A stretch of 38,652 nt of DNA from JBQCHF01 sp051953655 (lineage in GTDB: Bacteria > Actinomycetota > Actinomycetes > Motilibacterales > Motilibacteraceae), in contig JBQCIO010000167.1 in assembly GCA_051953655.1 (NCBI GenBank), positions 1 through 38,652 of the forward strand, given 5' to 3'. Positions 7,294 to 14,605 of the stretch are shown here, in pieces (the first letter of the stretch is position 1; each line of letters opens with the position of its first letter). The notes under the pieces are model-generated. The model saw only the letters and a list, made by a program, of their open reading frames with translations, was not told where the DNA came from and made no database searches. The position numbers and the translations under genes are program-made.

Positions 7294-9319
7294 GCGCGCC
7301 GCCCAGCAGCAGGGCCACCGCGGTGGCGAGCAGCGCCGGGCCGAGGCCGGGCTCGTCGGCGAGCAGCCCGCGCAGCGCCGCCCAGGCCGCCGCGAGCAGC
7401 TCGCGGACCGGCGCCCGCAGCGGCGGCACCAGGGCGAGCAGCAGGAGCACCGCGAGCAGGACGACCCCCGCCGCCACCGCGCCCCAGGAGCCGAGCACCG
7501 CCAGGTTGGCGCCCAGCTTGCGGCCCAGCACCGGCCCGGCCGAGCCGTCGAGCACCTGGCCGACGAAACGGCCCAGGTGCGTCTCCGCTCCGGGGCCGCG
7601 GGCGTGGTCGATCAGCCCCAGCGCGGCGACCACCACGACGCCGGACACCAGCGCGGCCAGCAGCGGCCGCCAGCCCAGGCGCACCCCGAGCAGCCCGAGC
7701 ACGAGCAGCACCAGCGCGGGCACCCCGGCCAGCAGGCCGCCGACGTCGGCGCCCAGGCCGGGGGCGCCGTCCACGGCGAGCAGCGCCAGGCCCAGCACGG
7801 CGGCCAGCGCGGCCGCCGGCACCCGCCGGCCGGCGCGCAGCAGCGGGCCCACCACCACCCCGATGGCGAGCAGCCCGCAGGTGACCAGCAGCCCGAAGGC
7901 GACGTTGCCGACGCCGTAGAAGCGGCCCGCTTCGAGCAGGCTGAAGCCGAGCGGGGAGACCAGCGCCAGCCGGGCGCCGGTGGCGACGTCGAGGGCCAGC
8001 ACCAGCACGGTGCCCACGGCGACGACCGCCGCCGGGCCGGCCGCCCGGCGGCGCCACGGGCCGGCCAGGGCGACCAGGGCGAGGACGGCGGCCCACAGCA
8101 GCAGGAGCGGCACCAGGGCGAGCAGTGCAGGGGCGGCCCGCCACCACGGGACGGTGCCGGCCAGGAAGGCGGCCGCGGGGAGCGCGGCCACACCGAGCGC
8201 GGCGACCGCCGTGGTGCGCCAGTGCCGCGGCGTCGGCCGCCCGCGCAGCGCCAGCGCGAAGCGGGCCGCCACCGCCAGCAGCGCGGCCACCGCGAGCAGG
8301 TAGGTGAGCGCGGTGACCCCGCGCAGCCCCTGCCCGGCGCGGTCCAGGTCGGCCAGGCGCGCCACGGCGTGCGCGGTGCTGCCGCGGCCCTGGCCGGCTC
8401 CCAGCGGGCTGCCGACCAGCTCGTCCGGCGCCGGGGCGCCGGCCCGCGCCAGCAGCGTGGGGGTCAGGTCGGTCAGCTGCGCCAGCCCGGGCTGGCGGGT
8501 GGAGTCGCTGCCCAGCAGGCCGGGTGCTGCGCCGGGTCGGCGCTCGGCCAGCGCGGTGAGGTGCGGGGCTGCGGAGCTGTCCGAGAGACCGGCGAGCAGG
8601 ACGTCGGCGTCGGCGGGCAGGGTTTCCAGCACCGCGGCGACCTGGGCGTCGACGGCGGCCAACTGCTCCTGCCGGGAGAGGAGCCGCGAGGGGATGCCGA
8701 GGGCGGACCCCGGGTCGGTGACCCAGCCGAGGTCGACCAGCCAGACGTCGCAGGCGGACCAAGTCGCGGCGTCGAGGCCGTCCGCGTCGGGGCGCCAGCG
8801 GGGGACGGTGCCGTCGGCGCCGGCCAGGGCGAGCGCGGCCAGCGGGCCGACCGCCGTGGCGCAGCGCCCGGACAGCGCGCGGGCGAGCAGGCCGGGGTCG
8901 GCGTCGTAGGGCAGCGCACGCTGGTGGGCCAGCACCTGCGCCCAGCCGGCCACCCGGGCCGCCCCGTCCGGCTGCGCGGCGACCGCCGGCGGCTGCGGGC
9001 AGCGGACGGCCCCCTTCCCCGGGGCGGCCAGCTCGGCCCGCCGCCCGGCGCCGACGGTCAGCCAGCCGTCGGCGGGGCAGGTCACCGGGCGGACGGTGCG
9101 CACCGAGAGGGTGCCCAGGCTCGCGGCGTCGGCGAGCGACCACAGCGCCGGGGTGCGCGCCGGGTCGACGTCGGACCAGCGCAGCCCGCCCACGCCCAGC
9201 AGCACCACCGGGCCGGCGCTCGTCTGCGCGGCGGCGGGACCGGGGGCCAGCAGCGCGAGGACCGCGACCAGCAGCGCCAGCGCGAAGCCCGTCCGGGGCG
9301 CGCGGCGGGGGGCGGTCAC
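7130..9319 (-). CDS. Polytopic membrane protein with periplasmic phosphodiesterase-like domain
   Basis: A 729-residue protein. A signal-anchor or signal peptide (TGFALALLVAVLALLAPGPAAAQ) leads into a ~280-residue extracytoplasmic domain. Elements there recall the alkaline-phosphatase/type I phosphodiesterase fold: VVLLGVGGLRWSDVDP at the start, ADVLLAGLSDSS and LAQLTDLTPTLLARAG late in the domain. The metal ligands are not all obvious. About 11 membrane helices follow, including the motif LEAGRFYGVGNVAFGLL, which is conserved in such proteins. It is probably cell-envelope associated and sits between two mannosyltransferase genes. It starts at GTG 9319, with TAGCCT 6 nt upstream, and its last ~55 codons overlap the 3' end of the convergent mannosyltransferase gene. 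Function unknown. Confidence 0.75.
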   Translation of the reverse strand: MTAPRRAPRTGFALALLVAVLALLAPGPAAAQTSAGPVVLLGVGGLRWSDVDPARTPALWSLADAASLGTLSVRTVRPVTCPADGWLTVGAGRRAELAAPGKGAVRCPQPPAVAAQPDGAARVAGWAQVLAHQRALPYDADPGLLARALSGRCATAVGPLAALALAGADGTVPRWRPDADGLDAATWSACDVWLVDLGWVTDPGSALGIPSRLLSRQEQLAAVDAQVAAVLETLPADADVLLAGLSDSSAAPHLTALAERRPGAAPGLLGSDSTRQPGLAQLTDLTPTLLARAGAPAPDELVGSPLGAGQGRGSTAHAVARLADLDRAGQGLRGVTALTYLLAVAALLAVAARFALALRGRPTPRHWRTTAVAALGVAALPAAAFLAGTVPWWRAAPALLALVPLLLLWAAVLALVALAGPWRRRAAGPAAVVAVGTVLVLALDVATGARLALVSPLGFSLLEAGRFYGVGNVAFGLLVTCGLLAIGVVVGPLLRAGRRVPAAALAAVLGLALLAVDGAPGLGADVGGLLAGVPALVLLVLGLLGVRLGWRPLLAALVSGVVVVAALGLIDHARGPGAETHLGRFVGQVLDGSAGPVLGRKLGANLAVLGSWGAVAAGVVLLAVLLLLALVPPLRAPVRELLAAAWAALRGLLADEPGLGPALLATAVALLLGGALNDSGIVVPATGLLVGVPLLVAACSARAARRQPVRPAGAPAAGRAGAGPARSTA

Positions 9320-9331
9320 GGGCCAAGGCTA
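9317..9331 (-). promoter_or_regulatory. Leaderless-type -10 (TAGCCT, 6 nt before GTG)
   Basis: On the minus strand TAGCCT (9326-9331) is followed by TGGCCC and then the GTG start. Hexamer and spacing are identical to those of serS. It supports the start at 9319. Confidence 0.55.
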
Positions 9332-9344
9332 GGCGGCGGCACCT

Positions 9345-9361
9345 GGGAGGATCGGCACGTG
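9345..9361 (+). promoter_or_regulatory. Shine-Dalgarno GGAGG deciding GTG 9359
   Basis: GGGAGG ends 8 nt before GTG 9359. The frame is open nearly 1.8 kb further upstream, antisense to another gene, so this ribosome-binding site fixes the true start. Confidence 0.65.
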
Positions 9362-10621
9362 ACGGTGCGGGGTGCGGAGCGAGTGGGGCGCGAGGCCCCC
9401 GTCGTCGGCCGCGCGCTCCCGACCGGTCCCTGGGGCGGTGCCCTCTGGTGGGTCGCCGGGGCCCTGGCCCTGGCCGTCGGCGCCTGGTCGCCGGTGGGCT
9501 CGGCGCTGCGCACCGTCGGCTACCTGCGGCTGGTCGACCTCGAGGTCTACCGGGCGGCCGGCATCAGCGTGCTCACCGGCCAGGACGTCTACGGCCACCT
9601 CACCCCGCTGCCGAGCCTGCTGCCCTTCACCTACCCGGCGTTCGCCGCGCTGCTCGCCGTCCCGCTCGCGCTGGTGCCGGCCGGGGCCGTCGACGTCCTG
9701 TGGACGCTGGCGCAGCTGGTGGTGCTCGGCTGGGTGGTGAAGGTCGCCTTCGCGCCGCTGCTGCGCGGCCTCGGGCCGGCCTGGCCGCTCGGGCTGGGCG
9801 CGATCACCGGGGCGTCCTGCTGGCTGGTGCCGCTGCGGGACAACTTCTACTTCGGCCAGGTCGACATCGTCCTCATGGCGCTCTGCCTGGCCGACCTCAC
9901 CGGCGCGTGGTCGCGCGTCGGGCGGGGCGTGCTGTCCGGCTGGGCCACGGCGGTGAAGCTGACCCCGGGCCTGTTCGTCGTGCACTGGTGGCTGGCCGGC
10001 GACCGGCGGGCGGCGGTGCGCGGCGCGCTCACCGCGGTGCTGCTCACCGCGGCGACCGCCCTGGTGCTGCCCGGCGCCACCGGCGGGTTCTGGGGCGGGG
10101 CGATCTTCGCCAGCGACCGGCTCGGCGACAACACCGCCACCGCCAACCAGTCCCTGCGCGGCGTCCTGCTGCGGGTGGGCCCGGCCGGCTCGCTCGGCTC
10201 GCTGCTCTACCTCGTGCTGGCCCTGGCCTGCGTGGTGCTGTTCATGCCGGCGGCGGCGAGGGCGCACCGGTCCGGGCAGCCGGTCCGCGCGGCCGCCGTC
10301 GTCGGGCTGGTGGCGTTCGTGGTCTCGCCGGTCTCCTGGATCCACCACGCCGCCTGGGTGGTCGTAGCGCTCGGTGTGGTGGTCGGGGCCGGCCGGACCT
10401 GGTGGCGGTGGCTGCTGGCGGCGGCGGTGGCCGCCTTCTGGGGCTACTCGCTGCCGGCGCTCGGCGCCCACCTGCTGCTGGTCGACCCCGGCGGCCCGTG
10501 GGGCCGGCTGCTGCAGCAGGGCGACGTCGTCGGCGCCCTCGGCGTGCTCGCCGTGCTCGCGTTCGTCCCCCAAGCGTCCACCCCTTGCCGTGATCAAGCA
10601 GAGATGGTGAGCCTCGCCTGA
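9359..10621 (+). CDS. Alpha-(1->2)-mannosyltransferase-like protein (GT87, DUF2029)
   Basis: A 420-residue polytopic protein of the GT87/DUF2029 family, which uses polyprenyl-phosphate mannose to add alpha-1,2 side-chain mannoses in mycobacteria and relatives. Recognisable parts are LVDLEVYRAAG (the acidic DLEVYR motif in the first external loop), LPFTYPAFAALLAVPLAL, NFYFGQVDIVLMALCL, AVKLTPGLFVVHWW, ATANQSLRGVLLR and VSPVSWIHHAAWVV. All are typical family landmarks in the usual order, and there are about ten membrane segments. It is divergent from the phosphodiesterase-like gene, with a 39-nt gap. Its stop codon lies within a hairpin shared with the convergent channel-like gene. Confidence 0.87.
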   Translation: MTVRGAERVGREAPVVGRALPTGPWGGALWWVAGALALAVGAWSPVGSALRTVGYLRLVDLEVYRAAGISVLTGQDVYGHLTPLPSLLPFTYPAFAALLAVPLALVPAGAVDVLWTLAQLVVLGWVVKVAFAPLLRGLGPAWPLGLGAITGASCWLVPLRDNFYFGQVDIVLMALCLADLTGAWSRVGRGVLSGWATAVKLTPGLFVVHWWLAGDRRAAVRGALTAVLLTAATALVLPGATGGFWGGAIFASDRLGDNTATANQSLRGVLLRVGPAGSLGSLLYLVLALACVVLFMPAAARAHRSGQPVRAAAVVGLVAFVVSPVSWIHHAAWVVVALGVVVGAGRTWWRWLLAAAVAAFWGYSLPALGAHLLLVDPGGPWGRLLQQGDVVGALGVLAVLAFVPQASTPCRDQAEMVSLA

Positions 10622-10652
10622 GCCGGAGCCCGCGACTCCTGCATGATCACGG
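10588..10652. terminator. Shared bidirectional hairpin with TGATCA arms
   Basis: CCGTGATCAAGCAG (10588-10601) pairs with CTGCATGATCACGG (10639-10652) at 13 of 14 positions. The loop contains the stop of the plus-strand GT87 gene, and the right arm contains the stop of the minus-strand gene at 10647. The position between convergent genes suggests a two-way terminator. It shares TGATCA arms with 21381-21438. Confidence 0.6.
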
Positions 10653-11810
10653 CGGGGGTTCGGGGGTGGTGGGGGCGGGCGGGCGGCGGACCTCCGGGAC
10701 GTAGGGACGGCCGACCCGGCCGCCGGGCTCGCGGTTGACCGGCGTGCGCGGCTCGAGCGGGGTGCTGGTGAACCGGCGCGGGCCGGACCAGGGCGCGGGC
10801 ACCGCGTCGATCTTCCAGGCGATGGCGTGGGCGAGGGCCTCGTAGTTGACCCGCCAGCCGCGGAAGTGCGGCCAGGCCTCCGCGGCGGTGCGCTCCACGG
10901 GGAAGCCGGCGGCCACGATGCGGTCGTAGGCCTCCGCGAACTCGGCGAAGGTCAGCGAGATCCCGCCGTCCGGGTCGGGATCGGGGTCGTACGGCAGCCG
11001 GAAGACGTCGGCGAGGTCGCGCAGGCAGCTGAAGCCCATCCGCACCGCGATCCGCGCCTCGCCCTGCGGCAGCGAGGGCGCGACGGCCAGCTGCATCGCC
11101 GCCGCGTCCATGACGGCGAGCAGCCCGACCAGCCAGCTGCGGCCGGGCCGGGGCGAGCGGACGAAGACGAGCACCTGGTAGTTGACGTGGCTCTCGGAGA
11201 CGTCGGCGGCCCAGCGCTCCCAGCCGCGGAACAGCTCGCGCAGGTTGTCGATGGTCCGGACCGAGGCGTGCCGGGCGAGGATGACCGGCCCCCAGTTCGG
11301 CTCCCCGGCCCGGCTGTCCAGCATCGTCACCTCGACCTCGCGCCGGTTGTAGGCGGCGTAGACCGTGGACAGGTAGCTGATCAGCAGGCCGACGACGACC
11401 GGCCCGGTGGCCGCGGCGAGGAAGTCGACGGCGGTGAGCCGGGCCCGGTCGGTGCTGGCGAAGCCCAGGGTGAACAGGCTCGAGCCGGCCTCGCGCAGTG
11501 CTGCGGCGAGGTCGAGGTGCGGCGGGCTGAGCAGCACCAGGGCGTAGGCGACCAGGTAGCCGGCCAGCCACGCGGCCAGGGTGACCAGGATCGACAGCGG
11601 CGCGGCCCAGGCCAGCACCCGGTCGCGCACCTCGTAGTCGCGCACCCCGCGCACCGCCAGCTGCGCCGCGCCGAAGGTGGCCCGGGTGCACAGGGCGGTG
11701 AGCTTGGACGGCAGCCCGCGCGGCACGATCAGGGTGCGCACCACCGACGACGACGTCCCGAGCAGCACCAGGACGCCGGCGACCGTGCTGGCCACGGTGA
11801 GAGCGGTCAC
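10647..11810 (-). CDS. Channel-like membrane protein, third gene of the lar operon
   Basis: A 387-residue protein with three hydrophobic segments near the N-terminus (residues ~3-24, ~65-95 and ~125-145). The segment between the last two, AGSSLFTLGFAST, resembles the re-entrant pore loop of two-TM ion channels (the TVGYG position), though the potassium filter itself is absent. A ~230-residue soluble region follows, starting YAAYNRREVEVTMLDSRAG, and the tail is Pro-rich. The 4-nt GTGA overlap with larC fixes GTG 11810 and implies co-translation. An ion (perhaps metal) transport or sensing role linked to nickel cofactor assembly is speculative. It could equally be an unrelated passenger. Confidence 0.6.
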   Translation of the reverse strand: MTALTVASTVAGVLVLLGTSSSVVRTLIVPRGLPSKLTALCTRATFGAAQLAVRGVRDYEVRDRVLAWAAPLSILVTLAAWLAGYLVAYALVLLSPPHLDLAAALREAGSSLFTLGFASTDRARLTAVDFLAAATGPVVVGLLISYLSTVYAAYNRREVEVTMLDSRAGEPNWGPVILARHASVRTIDNLRELFRGWERWAADVSESHVNYQVLVFVRSPRPGRSWLVGLLAVMDAAAMQLAVAPSLPQGEARIAVRMGFSCLRDLADVFRLPYDPDPDPDGGISLTFAEFAEAYDRIVAAGFPVERTAAEAWPHFRGWRVNYEALAHAIAWKIDAVPAPWSGPRRFTSTPLEPRTPVNREPGGRVGRPYVPEVRRPPAPTTPEPPP

Positions 11811-13030
11811 GCGATGTCCAGCGATCCGCCCGGCGGGGCCTCGCCGACCGGTGCGGCCCCCTGCGCGGCGGCCACCGCGGCGGCGAGGACGACCTTGGCC
11901 GGGCGGCCGAGCGCCGTGGCCGCGCGGGCGACGTCCTCCCACTCCGGCTGCGCGTTCACCACCAGCCCGTCCAGGACGCCGAGCTTCACCGCCACCGCCT
12001 GGCCGTCGACGTCCACGGTGACGGCCCGGCGGGCCAGGGCGGTCTTGGCCACCGGGTGCTCGCGCAGACCGAGGGTGCTGGTGTGGGTGAGCACGGTGCG
12101 GCGGACGGCGTCGGCGTGCCGGGGGGCGGTGAGCACCGAGAGCAGGTGGCCCGGGCGGCCCTTCTTGCCCAGGGTGGCGGTGAGCCAGGCGTCGGAGGCG
12201 CCGGCGTCGAGCAGCGCGGTGAGCACGCCCGGCCAGATGCGGGGGTCCAGGTCGTCCACGGTGCACTCGACGACGAGCGCCTGCTGCTGCTGCTCGTTGC
12301 TGGTCTCTCCGACGACGAGTCGGAGGACGTTCGGGCGGTCCGGCAGGTCCCGACCGCCGGCACCGGTGCCGACCCCGGTCACCGCCATCGCCGGCATCGG
12401 GCCCCAGGAGCTCACGTGCTCGGCCAGCAGCGCGGCACCAGTGGGGGTGCACAGCTCGACGTCCACCGGTCCGCCGTGGCTCGGGATTCCCTGCAGCAGC
12501 TGGAGAACCGCGGGCACCGGGACCGGGAGGCGGCCGTGCGCGGCCCGGACGGTGCCCCCGCCCAGCGCGACCGGCGTGCAGTGCAGCGTCTCCAGGCCCA
12601 GCGCGTGCAGCCCCCAGCAGGCGCCGAGGACGTCCACGAGCGTGTCGACCGCGCCCACCTCGTGGAAGTGCACCTGCTCGCGGGCGACGCCGTGCACGGC
12701 GGCCTCGGCGTCGGCGAGGCGGCCGAAGACGGCGAGCGCGCGGTCGCGGGCCTCCGACGGTGCGTCGGAGGCAGCGAGCACCTCGGTGATCTCGGGCAGC
12801 GTGCGCAGCGGCTGGCTGCCGGGGCTCTGCACCTCGATGTGCACGGCGGCCAGGCCGGAGCGGCTGACCCGCTCGGTGCGGGTGCTGACGCCGGTCAGGT
12901 GCAGGGCGTCGACGACGTCGCGGGCAGCGGGCAGCGGGCGGCCGGTGGCGGCGGCGAGGTCGGCCAGCGCGCCGAGCAGCATGTCCCCGCTGGCGCCGTT
13001 GCCGGCGTCGATCCAGCCGACCGTGCTCAC
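11807..13030 (-). CDS. larC: Nickel insertion protein LarC (nickel-pincer cofactor synthesis)
   Basis: A 407-residue LarC protein, which inserts nickel into the pyridinium-3,5-bisthiocarboxylic acid mononucleotide in a CTP-dependent step. The family start WIDAGNGASGDMLLGALADL is unmistakable. HFHEVGAVDTLVDVLGACWGL carries the His/Glu/Asp cluster, and LCTPTGAALLAEHV and VVECTVDDLDPRIWPGVLTALLDAGASDAWLT span the centre and C-terminal halves. It is a single continuous frame, unlike Lactobacillus, where larC1/larC2 are joined by frameshifting. It overlaps larB by 4 nt and the next gene by 4 nt. Two copies of the 19-bp palindrome lie inside it (12307-12325 and 12752-12770). No larA or larE is in the window. 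Confidence 0.93.
   Translation of the reverse strand: MSTVGWIDAGNGASGDMLLGALADLAAATGRPLPAARDVVDALHLTGVSTRTERVSRSGLAAVHIEVQSPGSQPLRTLPEITEVLAASDAPSEARDRALAVFGRLADAEAAVHGVAREQVHFHEVGAVDTLVDVLGACWGLHALGLETLHCTPVALGGGTVRAAHGRLPVPVPAVLQLLQGIPSHGGPVDVELCTPTGAALLAEHVSSWGPMPAMAVTGVGTGAGGRDLPDRPNVLRLVVGETSNEQQQQALVVECTVDDLDPRIWPGVLTALLDAGASDAWLTATLGKKGRPGHLLSVLTAPRHADAVRRTVLTHTSTLGLREHPVAKTALARRAVTVDVDGQAVAVKLGVLDGLVVNAQPEWEDVARAATALGRPAKVVLAAAVAAAQGAAPVGEAPPGGSLDIA
12307..12325. repeat. 19-bp palindrome CTCCGAC-N5-GTCGGAG, copy 2
   Basis: Centre GACGA on the plus strand. It lies inside larC. This is the only copy in a different phase, coding Leu-Arg-Leu-Val-Val-Gly-Glu. Confidence 0.85.
12752..12770. 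repeat. 19-bp palindrome CTCCGAC-N5-GTCGGAG, copy 3
   Basis: Centre GGTGC. The arms extend one base each side (GCCTCCGAC / GTCGGAGGC, with C-G then G-C pairs). It lies inside larC and reads Ser-Asp-Ala-Pro-Ser-Glu on the coding strand. Confidence 0.85.
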
Positions 13031-13746
13031 CCGCGCTCCTGCCCGGCCCGCGCGGACCGGCGGGCCACCCGGGCGGCGAACACCCCGGCGCCGTAGCCGT
13101 TGTCGATGTTGCAGACGACCACGCCGGGCGCGCAGGCGTTGAGCATCCCGAGCAGCGCGGACAGCCCGCCGAACGAGGCGCCGTAGCCCACCGACGTCGG
13201 CACGGCCACCAGCGGCACCCCGGTCAGCCCGCCGACCACCGAGGGCAGCGCGCCCTCCATCCCGGCCACCACGACCAGGCAGTCGGCCTCCTCCAGCTCG
13301 TGCCGCACCGCGAGCAGCCGGTGCAGCCCGGCCACGCCGACGTCGTCGATGCGGCGCACCCCGGCCCCGTGCGCGCGGGCCACGACCGCGGCCTCGGCAG
13401 CCACCGGGGCGTCGGAGGTGCCGGCGGCGACCACCAGCACCAGCCCGCGCGGCGGCGGCAGCGGGCCGAGGCTGGCGGTGCGCGAGACGTCGTCGACGAC
13501 GGCGTCCGGGATCGCTGCCCGGACGGCCGCGCGGGCCGCGGCGTCCAGCCGGGTGGCGAGGGCAGGGCGGTCCGGGTGCGCCCGCGCCAGCCGCCGCAGC
13601 AGCGCCACCACCTGCTCGGCGGTCTTGCCCGCGCCGTAGACCACCTCCGGGTCGCCGGTGCGCGCCGCGCGGTCCAGGTCGAGCCGGGCGTAGCCGAGGT
13701 CGGCGACGGCCGGCTCATCGACGGACTGTGTCTCCTCAGCGCTCAC
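13027..13746 (-). CDS. larB: Pyridinium-3,5-biscarboxylic acid mononucleotide synthase LarB
   Basis: A 239-residue LarB, which carboxylates and hydrolyses nicotinic acid adenine dinucleotide in the first step of nickel-pincer cofactor synthesis. The C-terminal half has the PurE/AIR-carboxylase-like fold: GLVLVVAAGTSDAPVAAEAA, CLVVVAGMEGALPSVVGGL, PLVAVPTSVGYGASFGGLSALLGMLNACAPGVVVCNIDNGYGAG. The start codon GTG 13746 is preferred over GTG 13752 because TAGCGT lies exactly 6 nt upstream of the former, as at moeA and serS. It is the first gene of larB-larC-channel. The upstream region, shared with a divergent DUF4446 gene, contains a 103-bp inverted-repeat block. Confidence 0.92.
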   Translation of the reverse strand: MSAEETQSVDEPAVADLGYARLDLDRAARTGDPEVVYGAGKTAEQVVALLRRLARAHPDRPALATRLDAAARAAVRAAIPDAVVDDVSRTASLGPLPPPRGLVLVVAAGTSDAPVAAEAAVVARAHGAGVRRIDDVGVAGLHRLLAVRHELEEADCLVVVAGMEGALPSVVGGLTGVPLVAVPTSVGYGASFGGLSALLGMLNACAPGVVVCNIDNGYGAGVFAARVARRSARAGQERG

Positions 13747-13758
13747 GCGCACACGCTA
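13744..13758 (-). promoter_or_regulatory. Leaderless-type -10 (TAGCGT, 6 nt before GTG) for larB
   Basis: On the minus strand TAGCGT (13753-13758) and GTGCGC are followed by GTG at 13746. The same hexamer and spacing are found before moeA. It decides between two in-frame GTG codons. Confidence 0.55.
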
Positions 13759-13801
13759 GGACCGGCGGGTCGTTCCCCGCCGCCGCGACGGCCCGGGGGG
13801 A

Positions 13802-13904
13802 GACCGTTTTGCGCACACAGGGGTCCCCCGGTGGCCGGCGTGTCGGGCTCCGACCGGCGCGACACGCCGTTTCACGGAAGGGGGGCTGTGTGCGCAAATC
13901 GGTC
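13802..13904. promoter_or_regulatory. 103-bp nested inverted repeat between divergent larB and DUF4446
   Basis: The outer arms, GACCGTTTTGCGCACACAG (13802-13820) and CTGTGTGCGCAAATCGGTC (13886-13904), match at 18 of 19 positions. The inner arms GGCGTGTCG (13837-13845) and CGACACGCC (13860-13868) are perfect. It occupies the middle of the 328-nt gap between divergent genes and contains no gene. It could be paired operator sites for a shared regulator or a small palindromic mobile remnant. No target duplication is visible. Confidence 0.65.
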
Positions 13905-14008
13905 AGTCGTCGGCGGCGAGCGGCCCGCCGGAGGCCCCCAGCCGCTGCCCCGCCGCCGTCATTGCCGGCCGTTGACCGTGCCCGCCCCGAGCGCGCCCGG
14001 CGCCCGGA

Positions 14009-14014
14009 TAGCCT
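14009..14014 (+). promoter_or_regulatory. Possible -10 (TAGCCT) for DUF4446-pheA
   Basis: TAGCCT sits 60 nt before ATG 14075 and would give a leader of about 54 nt. This is the only good -10 match between the inverted-repeat block and the gene. Confidence 0.4.
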
Positions 14015-14074
14015 GATCCCCGCCGGGGCCGCGTCCGCGACAAGAGCCCCACCCCCGACCAGCACAGGACCGCC

Positions 14075-14605
14075 ATGCCCTCGTCCCTGCCCGCGCTCAA
14101 CCTCGACCCGCAGCTGGTGGACTGGCTGGTGCTGGTCGCGCTCGTCGTCGCGGTGCTCGGGCTGCTGCTCGGGCTGGCGGCGCAGCTGCGGGTCCGCCGG
14201 CTGCGTCGCTCCTACGCCGTGCTCCAGGGCGAGGGCGGCAACGACGACTTCGTCACCGCGGTCAACCGCAAGGTGGCCGAGGTGGAGCGGCTCCGCGACG
14301 AGGTCACGGTGGCCCGCCGCTCGCTGGAGAAGACCCGCAGCGAGCTCGCCGACGCCATCCGGCACGTGGCCGTGGTCCGCTACGACGCCTTCCAGGACAT
14401 GGGCGGGCGGCTGTCGTTCTCGGTCGCGATGCTCGACGACGCCGGCGACGGCCTGGTGCTCACCAGCATCAACGGCCGCTCGGAGACCCGCACCTACGCC
14501 AAGGGCGTCAAGGCCGGCGGCAGCGAGCACACGCTCAGCCCCGAGGAGGAGCAGGCCGTGCAGTTCGCGCTGCGCGGCGCCGCTCCGGCCCGCCGGCAGG
14601 GGTGA
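14075..14605 (+). CDS. DUF4446 family protein
   Basis: A 176-residue protein with one N-terminal membrane anchor (WLVLVALVVAVLGLLLGLAAQL), a basic RVRRLRR stop-transfer, a likely coiled coil (KVAEVERLRDEVTVARRSLEKTRSELADAI) and the conserved C-terminal core HVAVVRYDAFQDMGGRLSFSVAMLDDAGDGLVLTSI, ending at the EEEQAVQFALRG region. This is the full DUF4446 layout and length. Its function is not known. The stop overlaps the start of pheA (GTGA at 14602), so the two are translationally coupled, a common arrangement in Actinobacteria that does not reveal its role. Confidence 0.88.
   Translation: MPSSLPALNLDPQLVDWLVLVALVVAVLGLLLGLAAQLRVRRLRRSYAVLQGEGGNDDFVTAVNRKVAEVERLRDEVTVARRSLEKTRSELADAIRHVAVVRYDAFQDMGGRLSFSVAMLDDAGDGLVLTSINGRSETRTYAKGVKAGGSEHTLSPEEEQAVQFALRGAAPARRQG

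Noticed and set aside
7577..9358. Upstream extension of the GT87 frame to more than 1000 codons
   Set aside because: The extension is Gln/Gly/Arg-rich antisense sequence to the phosphodiesterase-like gene. GGAGG and the start of family similarity place the true start at GTG 9359.
13747..13752. GTG 13752 as the start of larB
   Set aside because: It would overlap the spacer of the TAGCGT element; GTG 13746 fits the 6-nt leaderless spacing used at moeA and serS.
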